The notes below the pieces were generated by a model. That model saw only the letters and a program-made list of their open reading frames with translations. It ran no database searches and was not told where the DNA came from. Below are positions 50,330 through 59,646 of a DNA stretch of 64,000 nt, one piece after another. The stretch is from Exiguobacterium sp. BMC-KP (GTDB lineage: Bacteria > Bacillota > Bacilli > Exiguobacteriales > Exiguobacteriaceae), in the NCBI RefSeq assembly GCF_001275385.1, contig NZ_LGIW01000014.1, positions 186,001 to 250,000 on the forward strand, read 5' to 3'. The position numbers and the translations under genes are program-made. Position 1 is the stretch's first letter; each line of letters starts with the position of its first letter.

Positions 50330-52453
50330 ATGGCAATCTTTGAAGTAGCAGGACGTCGTTTCGTCATCGAAGGGAAACGGGTCGCTCACGTCGTCACGAT
50401 CGGTACGAACGGCAAGTTGATCCACACGTATTTCGGTGCCAAGCTACCATATCGAGATGATTATGAAGCGTTACCGAGTCCGGTCGTCGCGCACAGTTCG
50501 TTTGAATCACCAGACGGCGTCGCGACGTACGATTTCGTACCGTTCGGTGAGATGTTGTATACGGAGCCGACATTGAAGTCGGAACGAGAGGATGGGCAAC
50601 GGATTCATCAGTTCCAGTTTGAACGCGCTGAACAGACGGAAACTGAATTGACGCTCTGGCTCTTTGATCCATTACAGGACTTGCGCGTCGGTGTTCGATA
50701 TGAAGTATTCGCCGATTACGATATCATTGGTCGTTCGATTGTCGTTGAAAACGCGGGACGATTACCTGTTCGTTTGACAGCAGCCCAGTCGTTTGCGATG
50801 GGACGATGGCATCAACCGAATTTAAAGCTGCATCATTTCGCAGGTATGTGGACAGGTGAGTTTAAGAAACAAATTACACCGGTGACACCAGGACGCCAAA
50901 CAATCGAAAGCCGACGTGGGGTGACGAGTCACCAAGCGAATCCCTGGTTCGCACTCGAACAAGATGCAACAGAGGATAGCGGCGAAGTCGTTTACGGACA
51001 TTTTGCTTACTCCGGTAACTGGGCGATTCACGTCGAACAGGATGCGTTCGGTTTCGTTCAACTGTCAGGTGGTATGAATCCGTTTGACTTCAGTTGGAAA
51101 CTATCGTATCAACAACAGTTGACGACGCCAACGTTCTACATTGGCTATGCGGATGGGTTTGCGGATATGAGCGCTCATGCGCATGCGTTCCAGCGTGACG
51201 TCATCATGCCGCGTTCGACCGATCGTCCTGTGCTCTATAACTCATGGGAAGCGACGTATTTCGATGTGACGGAATCTGGTCAACGTGAACTTGTCGATCT
51301 TGCGGCAGGAATTGGTTGTGAACTGTTCGTCGTCGATGACGGCTGGTTTGGTGAACGGCATTCCGATCAAGCGGGACTTGGCGACTGGCACGTCAATCGG
51401 GATAAGTTTCCGAACGGTCTAGAGCCTTTGATCTCGTATGTAAAACAACAAGGCTTACAATTCGGACTATGGGTCGAACCAGAGATGGTCAACCCGGATT
51501 CTGATTTATATCGGGCGCATCCAGACTGGATTTACCATGCACGCGATGCAGTCCGGACGACGTCAAGGAATCAATATGTCTTAAATCTTGGATTACCAGA
51601 AGTCGAGCAGTTCATTCTCGAGATGATGGACGATTTACTGACGCGTCACGCGATCGATTACATCAAATGGGACATGAACCGTGCTTTCTCTGAACCGGGT
51701 GTGCCAAAAGACCAGACGGATCGCCAACAAGAATTATGGAAACGCCACGTCGATGCGTTATACCGGATCTTTGATGAATTACGTCGCTTGCACCCGACCG
51801 TCGACTTTGAAGCATGTGCCGGTGGTGGTGGACGGATCGATCTCGGGATCCTCTCACGGACGGAACAAGTCTGGACGAGTGATAATACCGATCCAATCGA
51901 TCGCTTGCAAATCCAGCATGACTTCTCTTACGCCTACAATGCGAAGATGATGAGCTGCTGGGTGACGGACGGACCGAACTGGTTGAATGGACGCAACGTG
52001 CCGCTTGCGACACGCTTCGTCTCCTCGATGCAAGGAACACTCGGCATCGGCGGTAACTTAAGTGAGTGGTCAACGGATGAACTCGCGGAAGCAAAGGGCT
52101 GGATCGAGACATATCAAGTGATTCGTCCGACGGTTCAACGCGGTATCCAGTACCGCCTATCTACTTTTACACAACAGACGCCAAGCGTCATGCAATATAC
52201 ATCGGAAGAAGAAACGGTGTTGCTCGCGATCGCGCCACTTCGGCAGTACGGGGCACATCAGTATCACTTCACATTAAAAGGACTCGACCCGGCAATGCGC
52301 TACCAAGTCGAGGACCGGACGTTAAGCGGCGCTTACTTGATGCAACAAGGCTTGACGTTCTCATACACGACGGACTATGAAGCCCGCTGCTTGCGGATTC
52401 AACCTGTCCATCGTGCGCTCTCACTACTTGAACCAAAGGAGACGATCGTATGA
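50330..52453 (+). CDS. GH36 alpha-galactosidase
   Basis: The 707-aa protein has the GH36 marks: VVDDGWFGERHSDQAGLGDW, the nucleophile D448 in IKWDMNR, and the acid/base D518 in SDNTDPIDR. The N-terminal third is the beta-sandwich domain. It has no signal peptide and acts on raffinose- or melibiose-type alpha-galactosides inside the cell. The gene overlaps galK by 4 bases (ATGA). Confidence 0.95.
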   Translation: MAIFEVAGRRFVIEGKRVAHVVTIGTNGKLIHTYFGAKLPYRDDYEALPSPVVAHSSFESPDGVATYDFVPFGEMLYTEPTLKSEREDGQRIHQFQFERAEQTETELTLWLFDPLQDLRVGVRYEVFADYDIIGRSIVVENAGRLPVRLTAAQSFAMGRWHQPNLKLHHFAGMWTGEFKKQITPVTPGRQTIESRRGVTSHQANPWFALEQDATEDSGEVVYGHFAYSGNWAIHVEQDAFGFVQLSGGMNPFDFSWKLSYQQQLTTPTFYIGYADGFADMSAHAHAFQRDVIMPRSTDRPVLYNSWEATYFDVTESGQRELVDLAAGIGCELFVVDDGWFGERHSDQAGLGDWHVNRDKFPNGLEPLISYVKQQGLQFGLWVEPEMVNPDSDLYRAHPDWIYHARDAVRTTSRNQYVLNLGLPEVEQFILEMMDDLLTRHAIDYIKWDMNRAFSEPGVPKDQTDRQQELWKRHVDALYRIFDELRRLHPTVDFEACAGGGGRIDLGILSRTEQVWTSDNTDPIDRLQIQHDFSYAYNAKMMSCWVTDGPNWLNGRNVPLATRFVSSMQGTLGIGGNLSEWSTDELAEAKGWIETYQVIRPTVQRGIQYRLSTFTQQTPSVMQYTSEEETVLLAIAPLRQYGAHQYHFTLKGLDPAMRYQVEDRTLSGAYLMQQGLTFSYTTDYEARCLRIQPVHRALSLLEPKETIV

Positions 52454-53622
52454 CAGACCAGACGTTAGAAGCACAATTTGAACAGCGGTTTGGCTCACCG
52501 TCGACGCATCGCTTCTTTGCACCAGGACGAATCAATTTAATTGGCGAGCATACGGATTACAATGGCGGTCACGTCTTTCCGTGCGCGTTGACGTTCGGGA
52601 CACATGCGATTGCTCGAAAGCGTGACGATCAACGATTCCGCTTCTACTCACTGAATTTTGAGCAGGACGGCATCATCGAAGTGGAACTCGACGAACTCGC
52701 ATATGACGCGACACATGGTTGGGCGAACTATGCGAAGGGGATGATTTCAGTCTTACAAGAAGCGGGTTACCGGATTGATACAGGATGTGACATCCTGATC
52801 CAAGGTGACATTCCGAACGGTGCCGGTCTTTCGTCATCAGCTTCGCTTGAACTCGTCATCGGTGTTTTGCTTGATCGATTGTACGCATTAGAAATTCCAC
52901 GACTTGATCTCGTTCGTTTCGGGCAACAAGTCGAAAATCGCTATATCGGCGTCAACAGTGGCATCATGGATCAATTTGCGATCGGTATGGGAAAAGCGGG
53001 TGCCGGTCTACTGCTCGATTGTGAGACGCTCGATTATACGTATGCCCCACTCGATTTGACAGGGTATACGATCATCATCATGAATACGAATAAACGCCGT
53101 GAACTGGCGGATTCAAAATACAATGAACGTCGAGCAGAGTGTGAAGCAGCACTCGCCTATCTCAACGGAGTCACGCCACGAGAAGCGCTCGGACAGTGGA
53201 CGACAGCTGAATTTGCAAAAGTCGCGTGGGAAGACGAAACTTTGATGCGTCGCGCACGACATGCGATTTCAGAAAATGAACGGACACTTCAGGCGCTTGC
53301 GGCACTAGAAGCGGGAGAATTGACGTCGTTCGGTCAGTTGATGAACGCATCGCACGTCTCGTTACGGGAAGACTATGAAGTGACGGGGCTTGAACTCGAT
53401 ACACTCGTCGAAGCCGCTTGGGAGCAATCCGGCGTGCTCGGCGCACGGATGACAGGTGCTGGTTTTGGTGGCTGTGCAATTGCAATCGTTGAAGACGAGG
53501 CAGTCGACGCGTTCAAACAAGCTGTCGGCGAACACTATGAAGCACGGATCGGATACCCGGCGACGTTCTATACGGCGACGGTCGGTGACGGGGCACGTGA
53601 AATCGAACGGGAGGTCATCTAA
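52450..53622 (+). CDS. galK: Galactokinase
   Basis: The 390-aa GHMP kinase has the galactokinase signature GRINLIGEHTDYNGG (26-40) and the ATP loop GAGLSSSAS (124-132), with a third motif GARMTGAGFGGCAIA near the C-terminus. It phosphorylates galactose to galactose 1-phosphate, the first step of the Leloir route. Translation is coupled to the alpha-galactosidase gene by a 4-base overlap, and galE starts on the base after its stop. Confidence 0.96.
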   Translation: MTDQTLEAQFEQRFGSPSTHRFFAPGRINLIGEHTDYNGGHVFPCALTFGTHAIARKRDDQRFRFYSLNFEQDGIIEVELDELAYDATHGWANYAKGMISVLQEAGYRIDTGCDILIQGDIPNGAGLSSSASLELVIGVLLDRLYALEIPRLDLVRFGQQVENRYIGVNSGIMDQFAIGMGKAGAGLLLDCETLDYTYAPLDLTGYTIIIMNTNKRRELADSKYNERRAECEAALAYLNGVTPREALGQWTTAEFAKVAWEDETLMRRARHAISENERTLQALAALEAGELTSFGQLMNASHVSLREDYEVTGLELDTLVEAAWEQSGVLGARMTGAGFGGCAIAIVEDEAVDAFKQAVGEHYEARIGYPATFYTATVGDGAREIEREVI

Positions 53623-54621
53623 ATGGCAACATTAGTCGTAGGTGGAGCCGGTTATATCGGCTCCCATGCCGTCTATCAATTAATTGATGCCGGAAAGGAT
53701 GTCGTCGTCATCGATCATCTGCAATCCGGTCATCGTGAAGCGGTTCATCCGCATGCACGTCTATATGAAGGGGACATTCGCGATCGTGCTTTTCTCGATC
53801 GCGTCTTTACGGAAGAAACGATTGAACAAGTCGTTCATTTCGCAGCCTTCTCACTCGTTGGAGAGTCGATGGCAGAACCATTACGCTACTTTGACAACAA
53901 CGTCTATGGTACACAAGTGTTGCTCGAAGCGATGATTGCCCATGACATCAAACAGATCGTCTTCTCTTCGACGGCAGCAACGTACGGTGAACAGGAACAG
54001 ATGCCGATTCTTGAAACAGCGAAAACACGTCCAACGAATGCGTACGGCGAGACGAAGTTGATGATGGAGAAGATGATGCAATGGTGTGAACAAGCGTATG
54101 GCTTACGTTACGTCGCGTTACGTTACTTCAATGTCGCTGGTGCACGCGCAACTGGTGAAATTGGAGAAGACCACACACCGGAAACCCATTTGATTCCACT
54201 CGTCCTTGAAGTCGCTAACCGACAACGGGCAGAAATTTCGATCTACGGTGATGATTATCCAACACCAGATGGTACCTGCATCCGCGACTACATCCATGTC
54301 GAGGACTTGATTGATGCCCACGTACGGGCACTCGATTACTTGGCGGATGGAAACGATAGCACAGTCTTTAATCTTGGTTCGAGCCAAGGGTTCTCTGTTC
54401 GGGAAATCATCGAAGCTGCACGTCGCGTGACGGGACATCCGATTCCGGAACGCATCGTCGAACGTCGTGCAGGAGATCCGAGTACCTTGATTGCCGGATC
54501 TACAAAAGCAAAAGAAATCCTCGGCTGGACACCACAACGGACAGATATCGAAACGATCATCCGTGATGCTTGGAACTGGCATGCACACAACCCAGAAGGA
54601 TACCGGACGAGCGTTCGTTAA
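53623..54621 (+). CDS. galE: UDP-glucose 4-epimerase
   Basis: The 332-aa short-chain dehydrogenase-type enzyme has the NAD loop GGAGYIGSH (7-15) and the catalytic Y141-x3-K145 with SST at 115-117. It converts UDP-galactose to UDP-glucose. The ATG is the base after the galK stop, so translation is coupled. Confidence 0.95.
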   Translation: MATLVVGGAGYIGSHAVYQLIDAGKDVVVIDHLQSGHREAVHPHARLYEGDIRDRAFLDRVFTEETIEQVVHFAAFSLVGESMAEPLRYFDNNVYGTQVLLEAMIAHDIKQIVFSSTAATYGEQEQMPILETAKTRPTNAYGETKLMMEKMMQWCEQAYGLRYVALRYFNVAGARATGEIGEDHTPETHLIPLVLEVANRQRAEISIYGDDYPTPDGTCIRDYIHVEDLIDAHVRALDYLADGNDSTVFNLGSSQGFSVREIIEAARRVTGHPIPERIVERRAGDPSTLIAGSTKAKEILGWTPQRTDIETIIRDAWNWHAHNPEGYRTSVR

Positions 54622-54650
54622 AGAGAGAAAGAATGAGGAGAGTGACGGCG

Positions 54651-56147
54651 ATGAATGAACTCATCCAACAGTTAGTAGCACGAGCAATCCATGAGCGATT
54701 GATTGAACCGGAAGATGCGATCTATGCCCGAAATCGGATTCTAGCGCGAGTCGGTCAAGTCGCTTTTGAAGAACAGGCAGACGTCGTGTCACGTCCGATT
54801 CCAGATATTTTGGACGACATGATCGAAGTGTTGATCACAAGCGAACAGTTACCAGCGCGTCTTGAGGATAAAGAACAGTTTGCTGCAGACGTGATGGATA
54901 TCTTCGTCGCGCGTCCCTCTGATGTGACGGCGACGTTCCGCCGTCTGTATGCTGAATCACCGGTAGCGGCGACGGATTATTTTTATCAACTGAGCCAAGC
55001 GAGCAATTACATCCAAACGAAACGGATCGCTAAGAATAAACGGTATCAAGCAGAGACAGCTTACGGGACGATCGATGTCACGATCAACTTATCAAAGCCA
55101 GAAAAAGACCCACGTGAAATTGCGGCAGCTCGGACGGAGACACCAACGGCGTCGAACTATCCGACGTGTCTGTTGTGTGTCGAAAACGTCGGCTACGCGG
55201 GTCGTGCGAATCATCCAGCACGTGCGAATCACCGGATTGTTCCGCTCACACTGACGGAAGAATCGTGGGCATTGCAGTATTCACCATACGTCTACTACAA
55301 CGAACATAGCATCATCTTGTCACAGGAACATCGTGACATGGTCATCAATCGGGATGCGTTTGCACGCCTGCTCGCCTTTGTTGAGCAGTTCCCACATTAC
55401 TTTGCTGGCTCGAACGCGGATCTACCGATCGTCGGAGGATCCATCCTGACCCATGATCACTATCAAGGCGGACGCTATACGTTTGCGATGGACCGGGCGA
55501 AAACGTTAACATCCTTTACGTTTCCGGATCAGCCGACGGTTACCGGTGAAACCTTACAGTGGCCACTGAGTGTGTTACGCCTGAAAAGTACAGATCCATC
55601 GGCATTACTCGATGCGGCGACGACTGTCTATGAGACGTGGTTGACGTATACGGATGAGAGTCAGGATATTCGTTCGCATACCGGTGAGACACGACACAAT
55701 ACGGTAACACCGATTGCCCGTCAGCGCGATGGACAATTCGAGCTTGATCTTGTCTTACGGAACAACCGAACGTCAGTAGAACATCCGGATGGTATTTTCC
55801 ATACGCATGCGGATATTCACCATATCAAACGAGAAAATATCGGTTTGATTGAGGTGATGGGACTGGCAGTCTTACCGGCGCGTTTGCTACAAGAGTTGCA
55901 ACAAGTTGAACAGTTCATCACGGGCGAAGTCGATGAAGTGGCAGTAGCACATGCCGAGTGGGCACAGGAACTGAAACAAACGTATGACGGTCAAGATGTC
56001 ACGACATACGTCGAGCAAGCAGTTGCTGCGAAATTCGTGCGCGGACTCGAAGACTGTGGTGTCTTTAAACAGACGGAAGAAGGTCAGGCGGCGTTCGGAC
56101 GATTCGTTCAACTCGTGACGCGCCAACCGGTGGAGGAACAACGATGA
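54651..56147 (+). CDS. galT: Galactose 1-phosphate uridylyltransferase, Firmicutes (class II) type
   Basis: The 498-aa length and sequence match the long Firmicutes type, not the 350-aa zinc type. The segment THDHYQGG (H268, H270, Q272) matches the active-site region, and FPTCLLC-type Cys pairs occur earlier (YPTCLLCVENVGYAGR). It exchanges UMP between UDP-glucose and galactose 1-phosphate. The ATG at 54651 follows GAGGAGAG; frames reaching back into galE are not used. Overlaps galM by 4 bases. Confidence 0.94.
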   Translation: MNELIQQLVARAIHERLIEPEDAIYARNRILARVGQVAFEEQADVVSRPIPDILDDMIEVLITSEQLPARLEDKEQFAADVMDIFVARPSDVTATFRRLYAESPVAATDYFYQLSQASNYIQTKRIAKNKRYQAETAYGTIDVTINLSKPEKDPREIAAARTETPTASNYPTCLLCVENVGYAGRANHPARANHRIVPLTLTEESWALQYSPYVYYNEHSIILSQEHRDMVINRDAFARLLAFVEQFPHYFAGSNADLPIVGGSILTHDHYQGGRYTFAMDRAKTLTSFTFPDQPTVTGETLQWPLSVLRLKSTDPSALLDAATTVYETWLTYTDESQDIRSHTGETRHNTVTPIARQRDGQFELDLVLRNNRTSVEHPDGIFHTHADIHHIKRENIGLIEVMGLAVLPARLLQELQQVEQFITGEVDEVAVAHAEWAQELKQTYDGQDVTTYVEQAVAAKFVRGLEDCGVFKQTEEGQAAFGRFVQLVTRQPVEEQR

Positions 56148-57148
56148 CACAACTACTTGAAAAAGAGTTGATCCGACATACGTTACGCCAGGAAGGCATC
56201 GAAGTGACACTTTGGAACTACGGTGGCATCATCCAAGATATCCGGACGACTGATCGAGATGGTCATTTAGAAAGTGTCGTCCTCGGTCTTGAAACGGTGA
56301 AAGACTATCAACAACATTCACCGTATTTCGGAGCAATCGTCGGACGTGTCGCTGGTCGAATCGGACAGGCACGTTTTGAAGTAGCGGGAGAAGTTTATCC
56401 GCTCGTCGCAAACGACGGTGCGAATCATCTGCATGGTGGAATTCATGGATTTGATCAAGCGTGGTTTGAGGTCGTTGAAGCGACGGATACATTGTTCCAC
56501 TTGCGCTTGGATAGTCCGGATGGAGCAGAAGGGTACCCTGGAACGGTCACGCTTGATGTGTATTATCGACTAGAGGGAACGACGTTGATGCTTGAGATGA
56601 CGGCTGTGACGAATCAGACGACACCACTCAACCTGACGAATCATACGTATTTCAACCTATCGGGAAATGCAAAGCGAGACGTGTTAGATCATATCTTGAC
56701 GTTACCAAGTGATCGCTACTTACCGGTCCAGTCAGACGGCTTACCGACGGGTGAACAACGGGATGTCTCCGGAACCCCGTTCGATTTCCGGAGCGGTCAG
56801 TCGATTCGTGACGGGGTTATGCTTGAGTATCCCGAGACGATTGCTGTCGGAAACGGCTACGATCATCCATTCATTTTACGAGAGGATACACTACGACTGG
56901 TAGACCCTGTGTCTGGTCGCTTTGTCGACGTCACGACGAATCAGCCGGCAGTCGTAGTTTATACTGGAACGCAACTTCTGACTGATTATACGATTCATGG
57001 TGTTCCTGCTCGACCGTCGCTTGGCTTGTGTCTTGAAACGCAAGTTCATCCGAATGCGGTCCATGAACCGGATTTCCCATCGATCCTATTGTCACCAGGT
57101 GAGACGTATCACTGGAAAACAGCTTATCGCTTTGGTGTAGTATCTTGA
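56144..57148 (+). CDS. galM: Aldose 1-epimerase (mutarotase)
   Basis: The 334-aa protein has the mutarotase segments VGRVAGRIGQARF, ANHLHGG, LTNHTYFNLSG (catalytic His) and GLCLETQVHPNA (catalytic Glu). It interconverts beta- and alpha-galactose, needed because GH42 releases the beta form and galactokinase uses the alpha form. Last gene of the operon, overlapping galT by 4 bases, before a terminator. Confidence 0.94.
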   Translation: MTQLLEKELIRHTLRQEGIEVTLWNYGGIIQDIRTTDRDGHLESVVLGLETVKDYQQHSPYFGAIVGRVAGRIGQARFEVAGEVYPLVANDGANHLHGGIHGFDQAWFEVVEATDTLFHLRLDSPDGAEGYPGTVTLDVYYRLEGTTLMLEMTAVTNQTTPLNLTNHTYFNLSGNAKRDVLDHILTLPSDRYLPVQSDGLPTGEQRDVSGTPFDFRSGQSIRDGVMLEYPETIAVGNGYDHPFILREDTLRLVDPVSGRFVDVTTNQPAVVVYTGTQLLTDYTIHGVPARPSLGLCLETQVHPNAVHEPDFPSILLSPGETYHWKTAYRFGVVS

Positions 57149-57159
57149 TTGATTCGAAG

Positions 57160-57205
57160 AAAAGCCCCGCTACCGTGCCCGATTAGACATGGAAGTGGGG
57201 CTTTT
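57160..57205 (+). terminator. Terminator of the galactoside operon
   Basis: AAAAGCCCC (57160-57168) pairs with GGGGCTTTT (57197-57205); the stem continues inward over a few bases. Confidence 0.78.
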
Positions 57206-57275
57206 GTGTATGGAAAAGGGTTTCGAATGAAAAGCGCGAAAGGATTATGAGATCATTCACAAAGGAGGAATTTCC

Positions 57276-57686
57276 ATGTTGTATGCAGCGACCCCGTGTC
57301 TCGTATTTTCGGGACAAGCGAAGCGGGCAATCACTTATTATGAGAACGTGTTTGAGATGACACGTCGTCGTATCATACTCGATGAAGCAGGAGATACCGT
57401 TTACCACGCACATTTATCGAATGGGGCGTTTGAATTAATGCTGTGGGACGAAAGTGACGCGTCAAACGACACTTCTTCGCTCCATCTGTTACTGACCTGT
57501 ACCTCATATGAAGAAGTAGAGCAGTTGTATCAACGATTAGCGACAGACGGTCAAATCGTCATCCCGCTTGCTGTAGCAGACTTTGGGGGCTGGTATGCGC
57601 AAGTCCGCGATCCGTTCGGAATTCTTTTTGCCCTGTCTTTCAGTGAAGAAGGGCGAGAGTCAGAGACGTTGCTCGAGCGCGAGTAG
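57276..57686 (+). CDS. VOC-family protein (PhnB/glyoxalase-like)
   Basis: The 136-aa protein shows the VOC pattern of PhnB-like proteins: PCLVFSGQAKRAITYYENVF at the start, GAFELMLWDE in the middle, and FGGWYAQVRDPFGILFALSF at the end. Such proteins bind a metal and a small ligand in a paired beta fold; the substrate is unknown. Starts after AAAGGAGGA. Its last 27 bases overlap the end of the minus-strand ogt gene. Confidence 0.85.
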   Translation: MLYAATPCLVFSGQAKRAITYYENVFEMTRRRIILDEAGDTVYHAHLSNGAFELMLWDESDASNDTSSLHLLLTCTSYEEVEQLYQRLATDGQIVIPLAVADFGGWYAQVRDPFGILFALSFSEEGRESETLLERE

Positions 57687-58160
57687 CGTCCGCTTCATGT
57701 TCAGTCCACCATGATAGCCGAGGAGATCTCCTTTTTTACCAATGATCCGGTGACACGGAATCGCGAGCAGTAAGCGATTTTTTTCGATCGCTGTACCGAT
57801 TGCACGTGTCGCATTTGGGCGAAAGAGACGTTCTGCGATGTCAGAGTAGGTTGCAGTTTGACCATATGGAACCGCACGTAATGCGTGCCAGACTTCGAGC
57901 TGAAATGGGGTACCGACAGGCGCAAGCGGAAAGGTGAGTGTCGTCGACTGCTGATTCAGATAAGCCAGTAGCTGTTCCGTATACGGAGCGAGGGTGGTGT
58001 CTGAGGCGAGCCGCTCTGCACGAGGAAAGTGTTTATGCGACCAGTCGTCAAATAACTCCTCCGGTTCATCCCAAGCACCGACATAACAGAGGCCATCCGC
58101 TGTAGCGGCGACCGGAAACGTATGGGTGTTCCAGTGTAAGTGAGTGAAGTACAGTTCCAT
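57660..58160 (-). CDS. ogt: Methylated-DNA-protein-cysteine methyltransferase
   Basis: The 166-aa protein has the alkyl-acceptor Cys136 in IPCHRI, the recognition helix region VPYGQTATYSDIAERL, and RAIGTA for DNA contact. It removes O6-alkyl groups from guanine in one suicidal reaction. Before PCHRI the usual Asn-Pro is Asn-Arg here, a small change. The gene converges on and overlaps the VOC gene by 27 bases. Confidence 0.92.
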   Translation of the reverse strand: MELYFTHLHWNTHTFPVAATADGLCYVGAWDEPEELFDDWSHKHFPRAERLASDTTLAPYTEQLLAYLNQQSTTLTFPLAPVGTPFQLEVWHALRAVPYGQTATYSDIAERLFRPNATRAIGTAIEKNRLLLAIPCHRIIGKKGDLLGYHGGLNMKRTLLALEQRL

Positions 58161-58216
58161 GACATGTTGTCCTTTCTACACGAGCTGAAATGATGGATGA
58201 GAAGAATAAGAACAAG

Positions 58217-58245
58217 AAAGGGGTGCTTCTACTGAGCACCCCTTT
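58217..58245 (-). terminator. Terminator of the 2-oxo acid dehydrogenase operon
   Basis: AAAGGGGTGCT (58217-58227) pairs with AGCACCCCTTT (58235-58245), directly after the E3 stop on the minus strand. Confidence 0.8.
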
Positions 58246-58247
58246 GA

Positions 58248-59645
58248 TTATGCGCGCGAACCAACTTGTTGCCGTGGTGGGAGGTGAATCGATTGACCGA
58301 ATAAGGCTTCTATCGATTCTGTCAACGCTTCGCTTCGACTGGGGTGTGCCATGACAGGGAAGAGAAGATCTTCTCGTTTCGCTGTCAGTTCTAGTGCTTG
58401 GGTGAATTGTCCAACGAGACGATGGGCATCGTCACCGATCATATGAATGCCAAGGACCAGTGACGTTTGTTCGTCAGCAATGACCTTGACGAAACCACTG
58501 CCGCCTTCGATCGTCGTCGCTCCATTTGCGTTCAGCGGGAACTGTCCGATTTGAACTGTATGCCCGGCTTCACGGGCTTCCTGTTCTGTCATCCCGACCG
58601 AAGCAATCGGTGGAAACGTCCGTAGAACGGTCGGATAATATGGTGTCGTCGAATCGACGTCTTGACCGGACAGGTGAGCTGCGGTCCGCTTCGCTTCATG
58701 AATCGCACGAGTGGCAAACTGTGGACCTGGGGTCACATCACCAATCGCGTAAATATGCGGTTGATTTGTTTGTCCGTAGGCATCGACTGGAATCGTTCCA
58801 TCTTCTGCAAGCGTCACGCCGATCCGTTCGAGACCGAGCGTCAAACTGTTCGGGATCCGGGAAAGGGATTGGAACAGATAGGTGCCCTGATAGGTGACTT
58901 CTTCACCGTTTTTCATGACCGTGACGGTCGCGTCCACTGAAGCGTCAATCTGTGTTACGACATCCGATACGAGACGGATTTTTTGTTTTTTGAATGTCCG
59001 CTTCAGTTCCTTTTCAAGGCTTGGTTCGAGCGACAATTGATCGGCAAACAACGTCACCTTTGTACCGAGAGCATGGAAACAGGCTGCGGCTTCAAGTGCT
59101 AATGTGTCGGAGCCAATGATCAATAAGCTCTCGGGTAACTGATCGAGTTGATAAAGCTGTTCGGCATTCAGTCGGCACGATTCCTCGTGCTGGATGCTGT
59201 GACTACCGGTCGCGATGATGACATCTTGGAATCGGTACGTGTCGAACTGATGTCCCGACTCAACACCGATCCGGTCTTCTGACAGGAAGGAAGCTGCACC
59301 AGAAATATGCTCAATCTGGTTTGCCTGACAGAGGGCGACGACACCTTGACGTAATTGCTGCACGACCCGATTGCGGTAAGCATTCATTTTGCTGAAATCA
59401 TGGACAGTAGGGACGGTGAATCCGAGATCTTCGAGATGGGGCAAGCGGAGCATCTCTTCTGCTGCATGCGCATAGACCTTTGACGGGATACAGCCTCGGT
59501 TCAAACACAGTCCACCAAGTTCAGCTTGTTCAATTAGTGTCACCTTACGACCGCCTTGTGCAGCACGGATTGCTGCCGTGTAACCTGCGGGACCCCCACC
59601 GATAATCAGGAGATCCCGTTCTTGTGTAAGTTCGCCAACAACCAT
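58248..59645 (-). CDS. lpdA: Dihydrolipoyl dehydrogenase (E3)
   Basis: The 465-aa flavoprotein has the FAD loop GGGPAG (16-21), the redox pair C47 and C52 in GGLCLNRGCIPSK, a second GxG NAD region, and a C-terminal HPSRSEALTE with the catalytic His-Glu. It re-oxidises the lipoyl arm of E2 with NAD. The ATG is one base after the E2 stop, so the operon is tight. Being made with its own E1 and E2, it is probably dedicated to this complex. Confidence 0.94.
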   Translation of the reverse strand: MVVGELTQERDLLIIGGGPAGYTAAIRAAQGGRKVTLIEQAELGGLCLNRGCIPSKVYAHAAEEMLRLPHLEDLGFTVPTVHDFSKMNAYRNRVVQQLRQGVVALCQANQIEHISGAASFLSEDRIGVESGHQFDTYRFQDVIIATGSHSIQHEESCRLNAEQLYQLDQLPESLLIIGSDTLALEAAACFHALGTKVTLFADQLSLEPSLEKELKRTFKKQKIRLVSDVVTQIDASVDATVTVMKNGEEVTYQGTYLFQSLSRIPNSLTLGLERIGVTLAEDGTIPVDAYGQTNQPHIYAIGDVTPGPQFATRAIHEAKRTAAHLSGQDVDSTTPYYPTVLRTFPPIASVGMTEQEAREAGHTVQIGQFPLNANGATTIEGGSGFVKVIADEQTSLVLGIHMIGDDAHRLVGQFTQALELTAKREDLLFPVMAHPSRSEALTESIEALFGQSIHLPPRQQVGSRA

Positions 59646-59646
59646 G

